Shown piece by piece: positions 1 to 8,506 of a DNA stretch of 64,000 bases. Location of the stretch: positions 868,001 through 932,000 of the forward strand of contig NZ_JBITDV010000002.1 in the NCBI RefSeq assembly GCF_044454545.1, given 5' to 3'. Each line of letters begins with the position of its first letter. Within the stretch, counting starts at the first letter, position 1. A program made the position numbers and the translations under genes. The notes beneath the pieces are model-generated. The model saw only the letters and a list, made by a program, of their open reading frames with translations, made no database searches and was not told the origin of the DNA. Source of the stretch: Cryptosporangium sp044454545. Lineage in GTDB: Bacteria; Actinomycetota; Actinomycetes; Mycobacteriales; Cryptosporangiaceae.

Positions 1-1281
1 CGCGGTCGACCGGGTGTCACCGAGCACCCACCCGGCCCGCGCGAGCTCGGTCGCGCCGAGTGCCATGTCGTCGCTCCACGAGCTCTCCGCGTAGTAGCCG
101 CGGGGGTACGTCGTCATCAACGTCCCGTAGTCGTCGGTGTTCGCGAGGTCGAGGATCGTCGCGGCGGCGTTCAAGTGGGCCCGGGCCCGGGTCGGCTGGT
201 CACCGGCCTCGACCTGGGCCGCCAGCGCGAACGCGGCCGCGACCCGGCCGGCGACGTTCGGGCTGATCGCACCGCCCGGGGTGTTCGCCCGGAACACCGG
301 CCGGTCGCGCAGGAACCGCTTGGAGTCGCCGGTCGCGCTGTCGTCGGCCTCCGGCAGCCGCCAGGTGTCGTGGTCGCCGACCAGGTTGTCGACCCCGCCG
401 CTGCCCAGGCCGACCTGTAGATAGAGCGTCTGCGTCGTTTCGTCCCACATCTTGTCGAGCCAGCCGACGCCGTGCGCGGCCTCGTCGGCGAGGCCGTCGA
501 TCGCCTTGCCGTTGCCGATGCTGGCGTCGCCGCCGCGCTGCGCGAGCAGCATCAACGTGACCGCGTACGCGGTCGTGTGGGTGAACTTGAGGTAGTCGCC
601 GGCGTCGAACCAGCCGCCGGTCACGTCGAGCGACGCGGGACCGTCCCCGGACTCGGTCAGCCCGGCCGCGAGGTCGTCGCCGTCGGAGAAGTCCGGTGCG
701 TCGTAGACGGTCGCGTGCGCGTCGTTGAGGTGCGACGGTTTCCGCGGGATCGGCTCGGACACCAGGTCGGACCCGTCGCGCTGCAGGCCGAAGAACTTGA
801 CCGTGTCGGCCGCGACCTCGCCGAACAGCTCCTTGCTCGCGCCCACCAGGAACACCGGGGAGACGGCGGTCGCACCGCCGGTCACCCGGATGCGGTAGGC
901 GCCCGCGGTTCGTAAAGCGGAGATGTCGATCGGATAGCTGGCCGGATAGCGGTCGCTCCAGGGCCCGCGATCCGCGCCGACCGAGCCCTTCAGCGCGATC
1001 GACCCGTCCTGCCGCTCGACGGCGAACGAGGCCCCGTCGGCCTTGCGCGGAGCGAGCAGCACGGCGACCTTGGTTTCACCGTTCCCGTAGCCGACCTGGT
1101 CGATCCGGACGACGGCGTCGGTCGGGCCCACGGGGGTCCACGTACCCGAAGGGGCGTCCCGCTCGGAATCGTCGTCCGGGTTCCCACCGCCGGTGCAGCC
1201 GGCGAGCAGCGCCAGCGCGGTCAGCGTCGCGACGGCCGTGGAGAGAAGCCGGGGGAAGGCCGCAGGGCGGCGGTAGCGCAC
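1..1281 (-). CDS. Secreted glycoside hydrolase family 9 (cellulase-like) lipoprotein, 3' end cut by window
   Basis: The minus-strand frame is open from GTG at 1281 to the window edge, giving 427 residues with no stop. Residues 1-29 form a lipoprotein signal (basic start, hydrophobic stretch, lipobox LLAGC with Cys29), so the product should be anchored outside the membrane. An Ig-like N-terminal domain typical of GH9 enzymes follows (VVRIDQVGYGNGE near residue 57). The GH9 catalytic domain then begins, with the hallmark GGWFDAGDYLKFTH near residue 220, whose DAGD aspartates activate the water. GH9 enzymes cleave beta-1,4-glucans; some with this layout are exo-acting glucosaminidases or xyloglucanases, so the substrate is not certain. 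The catalytic Glu lies beyond the window. It diverges from efp. Confidence 0.85.
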   Translation of the reverse strand, partial: MRYRRPAAFPRLLSTAVATLTALALLAGCTGGGNPDDDSERDAPSGTWTPVGPTDAVVRIDQVGYGNGETKVAVLLAPRKADGASFAVERQDGSIALKGSVGADRGPWSDRYPASYPIDISALRTAGAYRIRVTGGATAVSPVFLVGASKELFGEVAADTVKFFGLQRDGSDLVSEPIPRKPSHLNDAHATVYDAPDFSDGDDLAAGLTESGDGPASLDVTGGWFDAGDYLKFTHTTAYAVTLMLLAQRGGDASIGNGKAIDGLADEAAHGVGWLDKMWDETTQTLYLQVGLGSGGVDNLVGDHDTWRLPEADDSATGDSKRFLRDRPVFRANTPGGAISPNVAGRVAAAFALAAQVEAGDQPTRARAHLNAAATILDLANTDDYGTLMTTYPRGYYAESSWSDDMALGATELARAGWVLGDTRSTA

Positions 1282-1363
1282 GAGAACCCTCTCTGTCGTG
1301 GAGCCGGAGTCCGCCGTCCACGGTCGGGCGGACACGAAGCATCGGGCCGGCTAGCCCTACGGG

Positions 1364-1369
1364 TAGTAT
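1364..1369 (+). promoter_or_regulatory. Candidate -10 element for efp-nusB
   Basis: TAGTAT lies about 127 nt upstream of the efp start in the 214-bp gap between the divergent GH9 gene and efp. It fits the actinobacterial -10 pattern TAnnnT, but no convincing -35 accompanies it. The assignment rests on pattern alone. Confidence 0.25.
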
Positions 1370-1495
1370 CGGGTGACCTGCCAAGCGGGTGGTGTCCCAC
1401 CGCCCAGCCTCTCAGGAGATCCCTACGACTTGCGCACCGGCCTCACGTGCACCACGCGGCTGAGACCGGCCGACCAGGAGACGAAGAGCTTCCGC

Positions 1496-2059
1496 ATGGC
1501 CACCACGAACGACCTGAAAAACGGCATCACGCTGAACCTGGACGGTCAGCTCTGGAACGTCGTCGAGTTCCAGCACGTCAAGCCCGGCAAGGGCGGCGCG
1601 TTCGTGCGGACGACGCTGAAGAACGTCCTGACCGGCAAGGTCGTCGACAAGACGTTCAACGCCGGCGTGAAGGTCGAGACCGCCAACGTCGACAAGCGGG
1701 CGATGTCGTACCTGTACAAGGACGCCGGCGACTTCGTGTTCATGGACTCGGAGACCTACGACCAGATCACGGTCCCGGCCGGCACGGTGGGCGGCAACGC
1801 CGACTACCTGCTGGAGAACGCCGAGGTCACGATCGCGCTGCACGACTCGACGCCGCTCTACGTCGAGCTGCCGGCCTCGGTCGAGCTCGTCGTCCAGCAC
1901 ACCGACCCGGGCCTGCAGGGCGACCGGTCGACCGGCGGCACCAAGCCGGCCGAGCTCGAGACCGGCGCGACGATCCAGGTCCCGCTGTTCATCAACACCG
2001 GCGACAAGCTGAAGGTCGACACCCGCGACGGCAGGTACATCGGCCGGGTCACGGGGTGA
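1496..2059 (+). CDS. efp: Translation elongation factor P
   Basis: This 187-residue protein matches the family length. EF-P binds between the P and E sites of the ribosome and rescues stalling at polyproline stretches, which suits a genome whose rsmB and VirB4-like proteins are full of proline runs. It has the three beta-barrel domains. The KOW-like N-terminal domain carries the loop KPGKGGAFVR, with Lys32 at the tip where other bacteria modify the factor. The ending DTRDGRYIGRV is also typical. ATG 1496 was chosen because family members begin MATTNDLKNG. The frame stays open further upstream without homology. The stop overlaps the nusB start by 4 nt, so the two are probably co-translated. 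Confidence 0.97.
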   Translation: MATTNDLKNGITLNLDGQLWNVVEFQHVKPGKGGAFVRTTLKNVLTGKVVDKTFNAGVKVETANVDKRAMSYLYKDAGDFVFMDSETYDQITVPAGTVGGNADYLLENAEVTIALHDSTPLYVELPASVELVVQHTDPGLQGDRSTGGTKPAELETGATIQVPLFINTGDKLKVDTRDGRYIGRVTG

Positions 2060-2508
2060 CCAGTCCTCGACCGAACCCGCGCCGCGACAACGACCCCGAT
2101 CGGCGTTCGGCGCGTCGCAAGGCGCGGAAGCGCGCACTCGACATCCTGTTCGAGGCCGACCTCCGCGGTACCGAACCCCTCGCGACCGCTCGCGACCGGC
2201 TCGCGCAGTCCGACCCGCCGGTTCCGGACTACGCGATCACGCTGGTCGAGGGTGTGACCGACAAGCGGGCCCGGCTCGACGAGCTCATCTCGACGTACGC
2301 CGAGGGCTGGACCCTCGACCGGATGCCTGCCGTCGACCGCAATCTGTTGCGCCTGGGCGTCTACGAACTGCTGTTCCGTGACGACATTCCCGACGCGGTA
2401 GCGATCGACGAGGCGGTCGACCTCGCCCGGGAGCTCTCGACGGACGAGTCCCCGCGGTTCGTCAACGGCCTGCTGGGCCGTCTGCAGCTGGTCAAGGCCG
2501 AGCTCTAG
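2056..2508 (+). CDS. nusB: Transcription antitermination factor NusB
   Basis: NusB (150 residues) pairs with S10/NusE on boxA RNA and supports antitermination of rRNA operons. The basic N-terminus (RRKARKRALDILFEADLRG) starts the all-helical fold. DRMPAVDRNLLRLGVYELL and DEAVDLARELSTDESPRFVNG are the family signatures. The GTG start at 2056 overlaps the efp stop in the string GTGA, and the first 15 or so residues are a variable, charged extension. The same RNA-binding fold recurs in RsmB at 22344. The efp-nusB pair is standard in actinobacteria. Confidence 0.96.
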   Translation: MTSPRPNPRRDNDPDRRSARRKARKRALDILFEADLRGTEPLATARDRLAQSDPPVPDYAITLVEGVTDKRARLDELISTYAEGWTLDRMPAVDRNLLRLGVYELLFRDDIPDAVAIDEAVDLARELSTDESPRFVNGLLGRLQLVKAEL

Positions 2509-2989
2509 ATTTATTACGCCTGCAGTGTGCGCGCCGGTTGCTCCCGCGACCGGCGCGCAGTCGTTCCCGGCCGGGTCGGCCCGCTCCGCCGCAGGCGGTT
2601 GCGCACCCACCCTCCGGTGGCGGGGGGTATGCAGGGTCGCCGCCCTGCTGCGGGGGAGGCGGCCCAGTGCGGGCGCGGTCGTGCCCCCGCGCACGCGGCG
2701 CGGATGCCGGTGGCGGGGCCGGTGACGGCGACGGAGCCGGTGGCGGTGGCGGCACCTGGGCTGGTGGCGGCACCTGGGCTGGTGGCGGGGCGGGTGGCGG
2801 TGGCAGGGCCGGTGGCGGGGCCGGGGCCGGGGGCGGTCCGGCCCGATGGTCCGCGTACTCGGGACTGACGAGGTTGCCGACGACTTTCCGGTCCTACGAC
2901 CGGCGTCTTCACAACGAAAAGTCGCCGCACGCCAGCGTCGGAGTGGGCGGGAGCCCGGCCGGGTTCCGCGTGCCGGTCGCGCGCCGGAA

Positions 2990-3061
2990 CGAAGCCCCCG
3001 CGCCGACGGCGCCGGGACGACGAAGCCGCCGCGCCGAGGCGCCGGGACGACGAAGCCCCCC
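2990..3061. repeat. Three short tandem copies derived from the terminator arm
   Basis: Copies start at 2990, 3021 and 3051, spaced about 30 bp, each reading cgaagcc(c/g)cc...gcgccga. Two complete units (3001-3031 and 3032-3061) differ by single bases and one indel. The third copy forms the left arm of a perfect hairpin, so the array may have arisen by slippage at the terminator. Confidence 0.6.
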
Positions 3062-3088
3062 GCGCCGACGGCGCGGGGGGCTTCGTCG
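3048..3088. terminator. Strong bidirectional hairpin terminator between nusB and bldD
   Basis: A perfect 19-bp inverted repeat (3048-3066 and 3070-3088) encloses a 3-nt loop (gac). It lies 38 bp beyond the bldD stop and between convergent genes. There is no U-run on either side, which is common for actinobacterial hairpin terminators. It probably ends bldD transcripts and blocks read-through from nusB. Confidence 0.75.
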
Positions 3089-3125
3089 ATGTTCCAGCCG
3101 ACACCCCCGGCTGGAACCAGGGGTG

Positions 3126-3602
3126 TTACGGGCGAATCGGAGTAGCGACGAGCACGTTCCACTCGGTGAGCTTCTCGATCAGCCCGGCCGGGGAGAGGTC
3201 GTACACGATCGCGAGAGTGCGCAGGTCATCGGCGCGGATGGACAGCACCCGGCCGTTGTAGTCGCCGCGCTGCTGCTGGATGCTGCGGGCGAACCGCTGC
3301 ACCGCACCCAGGTCTTCACCGGGCAGCTGCTCGAGGCGCTCGAGGTCGATGACGACCTTGCTGGCGCCCTCGTGACGGCCGGGACCGTCACCGGGGAGGA
3401 GCTCCGCGATCGGGACCCGGTAGAACTCGGCGAGCTCGTTCAGGCGGGCGACGGTGACAGCCCGGTCGCCGCGCTCGTACGAACCGACGACGACCGCCTT
3501 CCAGCGACCGCCGGACTTCTCCTCCACCCCCTGTAGCGAGAGGCCCTGCTGCTGCCGGATGGCTCGCAGCCGGGCACCGAGGGCCTTGGCGTAATCGGAC
3601 AT
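3126..3602 (-). CDS. bldD: Developmental master regulator BldD (c-di-GMP-responsive)
   Basis: In Streptomyces BldD represses sporulation genes while bound to tetrameric cyclic di-GMP. This 158-residue protein has the expected build. An Xre-type helix-turn-helix domain occupies residues 1-70 (MSDYAKALGARLRAIRQQQG, then WKAVVVGSYERGDRAVTV). A C-terminal effector domain follows, with the bipartite ligand motif RGD (112-114), eight residues, RADD (123-126), matching the published RxD-X8-RxxD. ATG at 3602 has a purine-rich CGGAGAA just upstream. It diverges from the pyrimidine operon. A candidate autoregulatory operator lies at 3829-3839. The c-di-GMP motif suggests a direct link to second-messenger enzymes such as the GGDEF protein at 26428. 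Confidence 0.97.
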   Translation of the reverse strand: MSDYAKALGARLRAIRQQQGLSLQGVEEKSGGRWKAVVVGSYERGDRAVTVARLNELAEFYRVPIAELLPGDGPGRHEGASKVVIDLERLEQLPGEDLGAVQRFARSIQQQRGDYNGRVLSIRADDLRTLAIVYDLSPAGLIEKLTEWNVLVATPIRP

Positions 3603-3828
3603 TAGTTCTCCGAGGGGTATTGCGCATGCCCGGGGAAAGCATGCGGGCGGACGGGCAGCGACACCCGAGCCACGTCTCCGCGCCCGGTCGCTACGCAGAG
3701 TGACCGTAGGGCCAGCGGGGCAATCCGGTCAAGAGGAATGACGAAACCGTAGCCGCCCGGCGTTGTGACGTTGAACGCCTCGGTCGATTCCACGCGGTAA
3801 GCACCTATGCCCGTTGTCGCTGCAGGGT

Positions 3829-3839
3829 GTGACGGTCAC
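3829..3839. promoter_or_regulatory. Candidate BldD operator (GTGACGGTCAC)
   Basis: An 11-bp perfect palindrome (GTGAC-G-GTCAC) lies about 227 bp upstream of bldD. Streptomyces BldD recognises pseudo-palindromes of the type AGTGA-n-TCAC and represses its own gene, so this site fits autoregulation. Position and match are seen; binding is inferred. Confidence 0.4.
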
Positions 3840-4057
3840 AGTTCATCATCCTGTCGTCACATGGTTCACATCGGTACCGGAAGTCGGGCCCTGCTCGGTA
3901 CGAAACGGCACAGTTTTTCGCGCCCGCACAATGCGCCAAGCGCGGTGACAGCCGTTGTGACCTGCGTCGCCCGTGACTGCCGGGACCTGCGCAACGAACG
4001 GTCGCGGACGGTCAAGTCGCTGATAACGTTGCCAACGCAATGCCAATCCTTTAACGA

Positions 4058-4075
4058 CCCGTCCGGTGAGGCGGG
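4058..4075 (+). promoter_or_regulatory. PyrR-binding hairpin masking the pyr operon ribosome site
   Basis: The leader contains a CCCG/CGGG stem (4058-4061 with 4072-4075) closing a loop TCCGGTGAGG. With its flanks this matches the PyrR RNA consensus ARUCCNGNGAGGYU. The Shine-Dalgarno GGAGG (4079-4083) follows 3 nt after the stem. In mycobacteria PyrR binds such a loop and blocks translation rather than causing attenuation. The arrangement here is the same and no terminator hairpin is visible, so UMP-dependent translational repression is the likely mode. Confidence 0.7.
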
Positions 4076-4092
4076 GAAGGAGGTGGCCGGCG

Positions 4093-4653
4093 GTGACGCC
4101 TGCCCTGGAACGACTGGAAGAGCCCCCCGACCGCGAGATTCTCGACGAGGCGGCGGTCGGGCGCACGATCGACCGGATCGCGCACCAGATCCTCGAGAAG
4201 ACCGACGGCGGCACCGGCACGGTGCTGATGGGCATCCCCACCCGCGGTGCCCCGCTCGCCCGGCGGCTGGCCGGCCGCATCGAGACGTTCACCGGCGTGA
4301 CCCTCCCGGTCGGCGCCCTGGACGTCACGCTCTACCGCGACGACCTGCGCCTGCGGGGCCCGCGCGCGCTGGAACGCACCGATCTGCCCAGCGAGGGCAT
4401 CGACGGGGGCCGGGTGATCCTGGTGGACGACGTCCTGTTCTCCGGGCGCACGATCCGCGCCGCGCTCGACGCCCTCTCCGATCTCGGCCGCCCGCGTAGC
4501 GTCCAACTGGCGGTTCTCGTCGACCGGGGCCACCGGGAACTACCGATCCGGGCCGATTACGTCGGCAAGAACCTGCCGACCTCGCGCAGCGAGAACGTGC
4601 GGGTCCACCTGCAGGAGACCGACGGACGCGACGCGGTGGTGATCGCCGGATGA
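4093..4653 (+). CDS. pyrR: Bifunctional pyr operon regulator / uracil phosphoribosyltransferase
   Basis: PyrR binds pyr mRNA when UMP is abundant and has a minor uracil phosphoribosyltransferase activity. The 186-residue protein has the type I phosphoribosyltransferase fold with the PRPP loop VILVDDVLFSGRTIRAAL (about residues 107-124), LMGIPTRGAPLARRL, and the C-terminal RGHRELPIRADYVGKNLPT typical of the family. GTG 4093 was chosen because it sits 9 nt after GGAGG and matches family N-termini. It is the first gene of the operon and probably controls it through the hairpin at 4058-4075. The stop overlaps pyrB by 4 nt. Confidence 0.97.
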   Translation: MTPALERLEEPPDREILDEAAVGRTIDRIAHQILEKTDGGTGTVLMGIPTRGAPLARRLAGRIETFTGVTLPVGALDVTLYRDDLRLRGPRALERTDLPSEGIDGGRVILVDDVLFSGRTIRAALDALSDLGRPRSVQLAVLVDRGHRELPIRADYVGKNLPTSRSENVRVHLQETDGRDAVVIAG

Positions 4654-5564
4654 TCACCCACCTGCTCTCCGCCGGCGACCTGGACGCCGAGACCGCGACC
4701 CTCATCCTCGACACCGCGACCGAACTGGCCGCCGCGAGCGGGCGGAGCGTCCGGAAGTTTCCGACGCTGCGCGGACGCACGGTCGTGAACCTCTTCTACG
4801 AGGACTCGACCCGCACCCGGATCTCGTTCGAGGCCGCGGCCAAGCGACTGTCCGCCGACGTCATCAATTTCTCGGCCAAGGGGTCGAGCGTCAGCAAGGG
4901 CGAATCGCTCAAGGACACCGCGCTGACACTGCAGGCGATGGGCGCGGACGCCGTGGTGATCCGTCACCAGGCCAGCGGTGCGCCGCACACGCTGGCCAAA
5001 TGGGTCGACGGGGCGGTCGTGAACGCCGGCGACGGCACTCACGAGCACCCGACTCAAGCCCTGCTCGACGCCTACACGATGCGCAGCCGCCTCGGGCGCC
5101 TCGACGGCCTGCGGGTCGGGATCGTCGGCGACGTGCTGCACAGCCGGGTCGCCCGGTCGAACGTGCTGCTGCTGGCGACGCTCGGCGCCGAGGTCACGCT
5201 GGTCGCGCCGCCGACACTGGTGCCGGTCGGGGTCGGCTCCTGGCCGGCCGACGTCTCCTACGACCTGGACGCCGTGCTGCCGAAGCTCGACGTCGTGATG
5301 GCGCTGCGGGTGCAGCGGGAGCGGATGAACACGTCGTACTTCCCGACCGAGCGCGAGTACGCCCGCCGCTACGGCCTGGACGCCCGCCGGGTGGCCGCGC
5401 TGCCCGAGCACGCGATCGTGATGCACCCGGGGCCGATGAACCGGGGCATGGAGATCACGCCCGAGGTCGCGGATTCACCCCGCAGCACGATCGTCGAACA
5501 GGTCACCAACGGCGTGAACGTCCGGATGGCCGTCCTCTACCTGCTCCTCGGAGGGGCCTCATGA
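4650..5564 (+). CDS. pyrB: Aspartate carbamoyltransferase catalytic subunit
   Basis: This enzyme joins carbamoyl phosphate and aspartate to give N-carbamoyl-aspartate, the committed step of UMP synthesis. The 304 residues fit the catalytic chain. The carbamoyl-phosphate signature EDSTRTRISFE lies near residue 50. KGSSVSKGESLKDT supplies the mobile Ser/Lys loop, and VMHPGPMNRG near residue 260 binds substrate. No pyrI regulatory chain is present, as is usual in actinobacteria. It overlaps both neighbours by ATGA. Confidence 0.97.
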   Translation: MITHLLSAGDLDAETATLILDTATELAAASGRSVRKFPTLRGRTVVNLFYEDSTRTRISFEAAAKRLSADVINFSAKGSSVSKGESLKDTALTLQAMGADAVVIRHQASGAPHTLAKWVDGAVVNAGDGTHEHPTQALLDAYTMRSRLGRLDGLRVGIVGDVLHSRVARSNVLLLATLGAEVTLVAPPTLVPVGVGSWPADVSYDLDAVLPKLDVVMALRVQRERMNTSYFPTEREYARRYGLDARRVAALPEHAIVMHPGPMNRGMEITPEVADSPRSTIVEQVTNGVNVRMAVLYLLLGGAS

Positions 5565-6862
5565 GCAGTTACCTGATCCGCGGCGCGACGTTCCCCGACG
5601 GGACCGTCAAGGACCTGGCGGTCGACAACGGCCTGATCGCCGAGAACGCCGACGACGCCGAGGTCATCGACGCTTCCGGCCTCCACGTCCTCCCGGGCCT
5701 CGTCGACCTGCACACCCACCTGCGCCAGCCCGGCCGGGAGGACGCCGAGACGATCGAGACCGGCAGCCGCGCGGCCGCGCTCGGTGGCTACACCGCGGTC
5801 TGCGCGATGGCGAACACCGACCCGGTCGCCGACGCGGCCGGCATCGTCGAGCAGGTCTGGCGGCTCGGCCGCGAGGTCGGGCTGGTCGACGTCCAGCCGA
5901 TCGGCGCCGTCACGCTGGGCCTCAAGGGCGAGCGGCTGGCCGAGCTCGGCGCGATGGCCGACTCGGCCGCCCGGGTCCGGGTGTTCTCCGACGACGGTCA
6001 CTGCGTGCACGACGCCGCGGTGATGCGCCGGGCGCTGGAGTACGTCAAGGCGTTCGACGGGGTCATCGCGCAGCACGCCGAGGACCCGAAGCTCACGGTC
6101 GGCGCGCAGATGAACGAGGGCGAGCAGTCGGCGCAGCTCGGGCTGACCGGCTGGCCCGCGGTCGCCGAGGAGGCGATCATCGCCCGCGACGCGCTGCTGG
6201 CCGCTCACGTCGGCTCGCGGCTGCACGTCTGCCACGTCTCGACCGCGGGCTCGGTCGAGGTGCTGCGCTGGGCCAAGGGCCGCGGGATCCGGGTGACCGC
6301 CGAGGTCACCCCGCACCACCTGCTGCTCACCGACGAACTGGCCGCGACCTACGACCCGGTCTACAAGGTCAACCCGCCGCTGCGGACGTCGGAGGACGTC
6401 ACCGCGCTGCGCGAGGCCCTGGCCGACGGGACGATCGACGCGGTCGCCACCGACCACGCCCCGCACGCCCGCGAGGACAAGGAGTGCGAGTGGGCGGCGG
6501 CCCGGCCCGGCATGCTGGGCCTGGAGACCGCGCTCCCGATCGTGATCAAGACGATGGTGCGGACCGGCCTGCTCGACTGGGCCGGGGTCGCCGACCGGAT
6601 GAGCCACACGCCGGCCCGGATCGCGGGTCTGACCGGCGCCGGCGGGGCGGGCGGGGCCGGTGCCCACGGACGTCCGCTCGCCGTCGGTGAGCCGGCCAAC
6701 CTCGTGCTCGTCGACCCCGCCGCCGAGAAGACCGTCGTCCCGAGTGAGCTGGCCAGCATCAGCCGCAACACCCCGTACGCGGGTCTCACGCTGCCGGGCG
6801 CGATCACGGCCACGTTCCTGCGCGGGCGGGCCACCGTCCTCGACCGGAAGGCCCAGGCATGA
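5561..6862 (+). CDS. pyrC: Dihydroorotase
   Basis: A zinc amidohydrolase that cyclises carbamoyl-aspartate to dihydroorotate. It is 433 residues, the long class I type. VDLHTHLRQPGRE supplies the first metal histidines and contacts the substrate. CHVSTAGS and EVTPHHLLL give further metal ligands, and TDHAPHARED carries the catalytic Asp. A short glycine/alanine loop (GAGGAGGAGAHG, near residue 360) is an unremarkable lineage insertion. The start ATG 5561 lies inside the pyrB stop (ATGA). Confidence 0.97.
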   Translation: MSSYLIRGATFPDGTVKDLAVDNGLIAENADDAEVIDASGLHVLPGLVDLHTHLRQPGREDAETIETGSRAAALGGYTAVCAMANTDPVADAAGIVEQVWRLGREVGLVDVQPIGAVTLGLKGERLAELGAMADSAARVRVFSDDGHCVHDAAVMRRALEYVKAFDGVIAQHAEDPKLTVGAQMNEGEQSAQLGLTGWPAVAEEAIIARDALLAAHVGSRLHVCHVSTAGSVEVLRWAKGRGIRVTAEVTPHHLLLTDELAATYDPVYKVNPPLRTSEDVTALREALADGTIDAVATDHAPHAREDKECEWAAARPGMLGLETALPIVIKTMVRTGLLDWAGVADRMSHTPARIAGLTGAGGAGGAGAHGRPLAVGEPANLVLVDPAAEKTVVPSELASISRNTPYAGLTLPGAITATFLRGRATVLDRKAQA

Positions 6863-7395
6863 TCGCTGCCGCCTACCAGCGCGGGCCCGACCACTGGACC
6901 GCCCGGATCCTGGTCACCGCGGCCGTGCTGGTCGTGTTCGCGCTGATCGTGCTGGCCGCCCGTCGGGCCTGGAAACGCCGGGTCGCGGCCCATGCCGGCC
7001 TGCTGCCGCTGCCGCTGCCGAGCGGCACGGTCACCGACGGCGTGCCGGAAAGCAACGGCCTCTACGTCGGCACCACGCAGGCCGGTCAGTGGCAGGCCCG
7101 CGTCTACGCGGGTGACCTCGCCAACCGGGCCGCCGCCACCCTGCACACCGGCCCCGAAGGCGTGCTGATCGAACGCGACGGAGCGGAACCGATTTTCCTT
7201 CCGGCCGCAGCCATCACCGGAGCAAGGCTGGACGCCGGCCTCGCGAACAAGGTCGTCGGCGGTGCCGGGCTGCTGGTGATCACCTGGGACCAGCACGGCT
7301 ACGGACTCGACACCGGATTCCGAGCCGACCACCGCATCGACAACGCGACCCATCTGCGCGCGATCGAGAACGTCATCCTGGAGAAGACCGCATGA
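6859..7395 (+). CDS. PH-like domain membrane protein of the pyr operon
   Basis: 178 residues. One transmembrane helix near residues 16-36 (ILVTAAVLVVFALIVLAA) is followed by a basic stop-transfer and a soluble region resembling the bacterial PH-like fold. The function is unknown. A membrane protein of the same kind sits between pyrC and carA in mycobacteria (Rv1382 position) and many other actinobacteria, so the association with pyrimidine synthesis is old. Four-nt overlaps with both neighbours mean it is co-translated with them. It might tether or tune the pathway at the membrane, but that is a guess. Confidence 0.8.
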   Translation: MIAAAYQRGPDHWTARILVTAAVLVVFALIVLAARRAWKRRVAAHAGLLPLPLPSGTVTDGVPESNGLYVGTTQAGQWQARVYAGDLANRAAATLHTGPEGVLIERDGAEPIFLPAAAITGARLDAGLANKVVGGAGLLVITWDQHGYGLDTGFRADHRIDNATHLRAIENVILEKTA

Positions 7396-8506
7396 GTACG
7401 AAACCCCCTGCTCTCCTCGTGCTGGAAGACGGCCGCACGTTCCGCGGCGAGGCCTTCGGCGCGACCGGCGAGACGTTCGGCGAGGCCGTGTTCACCACCG
7501 GCATGACCGGTTACCAGGAGACGCTCACCGACCCGTCCTACCACCGGCAGATCGTCACGATGACCGCGCCGCACGTCGGCAACACCGGCGTGAACCTCGA
7601 GGACGACGAGTCGGCGAAGATCTGGGTCGCCGGGTACGTCGTCCGTGACCCGGCCCGGATCTCGTCCAACTGGCGCGCGACCGGCTCGCTGGACGACCGG
7701 CTCCGGGCCGAGGGCATCGTCGGGATCGCCGGCGTCGACACCCGGGCGCTCACCCGTCACCTGCGCGAGCGCGGTGCGATGCGGGCGGCGGTGTCCAGCG
7801 ACGGTTCGAGCCCCGAGGAGGTGCTCGCACGCGTCCTGAGCAGCCCGGCCATGGCCGGCGCCGACCTGGTCGGCGACGTCACCACGGCCGAGCCGTACGT
7901 GATCGACGCGGAGGGGCCGGCCCGCTTCACGGTCGCCGCGATCGACCTCGGCATCAAGCGCAACACCCCGCGCCGGATGGCCGCCCGCGGCATCGAGGTG
8001 CACGTCCTGCCCGCGACCACGACGCCCGGCGACCTGCTGGCGCTCGGGCCCGACGGGGTGTTCTTCTCGAACGGCCCCGGCGACCCGGCCACCGCGGACG
8101 GGCCGGTGGCGCTGGCCCAGGCCGCGCTGGGCGCCCGGATACCTACCTTCGGCATCTGTTTCGGCAACCAGGTGCTGGGCCGCGCCCTCGGCTTCGGCAC
8201 CTACAAGCTCGTCTACGGGCACCGGGGCATCAACCAGCCGGTGCTGGACAAGAAGACCGGCAAGGTCGAGATCACCGCCCACAACCACGGCTTCGCCGTC
8301 GACGCCCCTCGGGACGGTGCCGGGGAGACGCCGTTCGGCCGGGCCGAGGTCAGCCACGTCTGCCTCAACGACGACGTGGTGGAGGGCCTGAACTGCCTCG
8401 ACACCCCGGCGTTCAGCGTCCAGTACCACCCCGAGGCCGCTGCCGGTCCGCACGACGCGGACTACCTGTTCGACCGGTTCGTGAACCTGATGGAGGGCAA
8501 CGCCTG

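Larger units (their letters stand above)
2509..3125. other. 617-bp GC-rich intergenic stretch with low-complexity repeats
   Basis: This gap between convergent nusB and bldD holds no gene I can support. From about 2700 to 2850 it is a near-simple sequence of GGTGGCGG-like units, including two abutting 18-bp copies of ggcacctgggctggtggc (2751-2768 and 2769-2786). From 2990 it carries three copies of a motif beginning cgaagcc and continuing gcgccga (2990, 3021, 3051), the last being one arm of the terminator at 3048-3088. One minus-strand frame reads as proline-rich but has no start codon and no clear conservation signal. Confidence 0.6.
3603..4092. promoter_or_regulatory. Divergent control region between bldD and pyrR
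   Basis: 490 bp without a supported gene. It must carry promoters for bldD (leftward) and the pyr operon (rightward). Visible elements are the palindrome at 3829-3839, further GTGAC/GTCAC half-sites near 3860-3870 and 3940-3975, and the PyrR-binding loop at 4058-4075. TGATAACGTT around 4021 is a possible pyr -10. A 62-codon minus-strand frame ending at the bldD start is weak (see rejected items). Confidence 0.6.

Noticed and set aside
2492..2890. Proline-rich minus-strand frame between nusB and bldD
   Set aside because: It has no plausible start after the upstream TAG, runs through simple GGTGGCGG-type repeats, and extends into nusB antisense. More likely non-coding low-complexity DNA.
3602..3793. 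A 63-codon minus-strand frame ending at the bldD start codon
   Set aside because: Its codons end in G or C clearly less often than real genes here, it has no ribosome site, and I recognise no family. It lies in the expected bldD leader.
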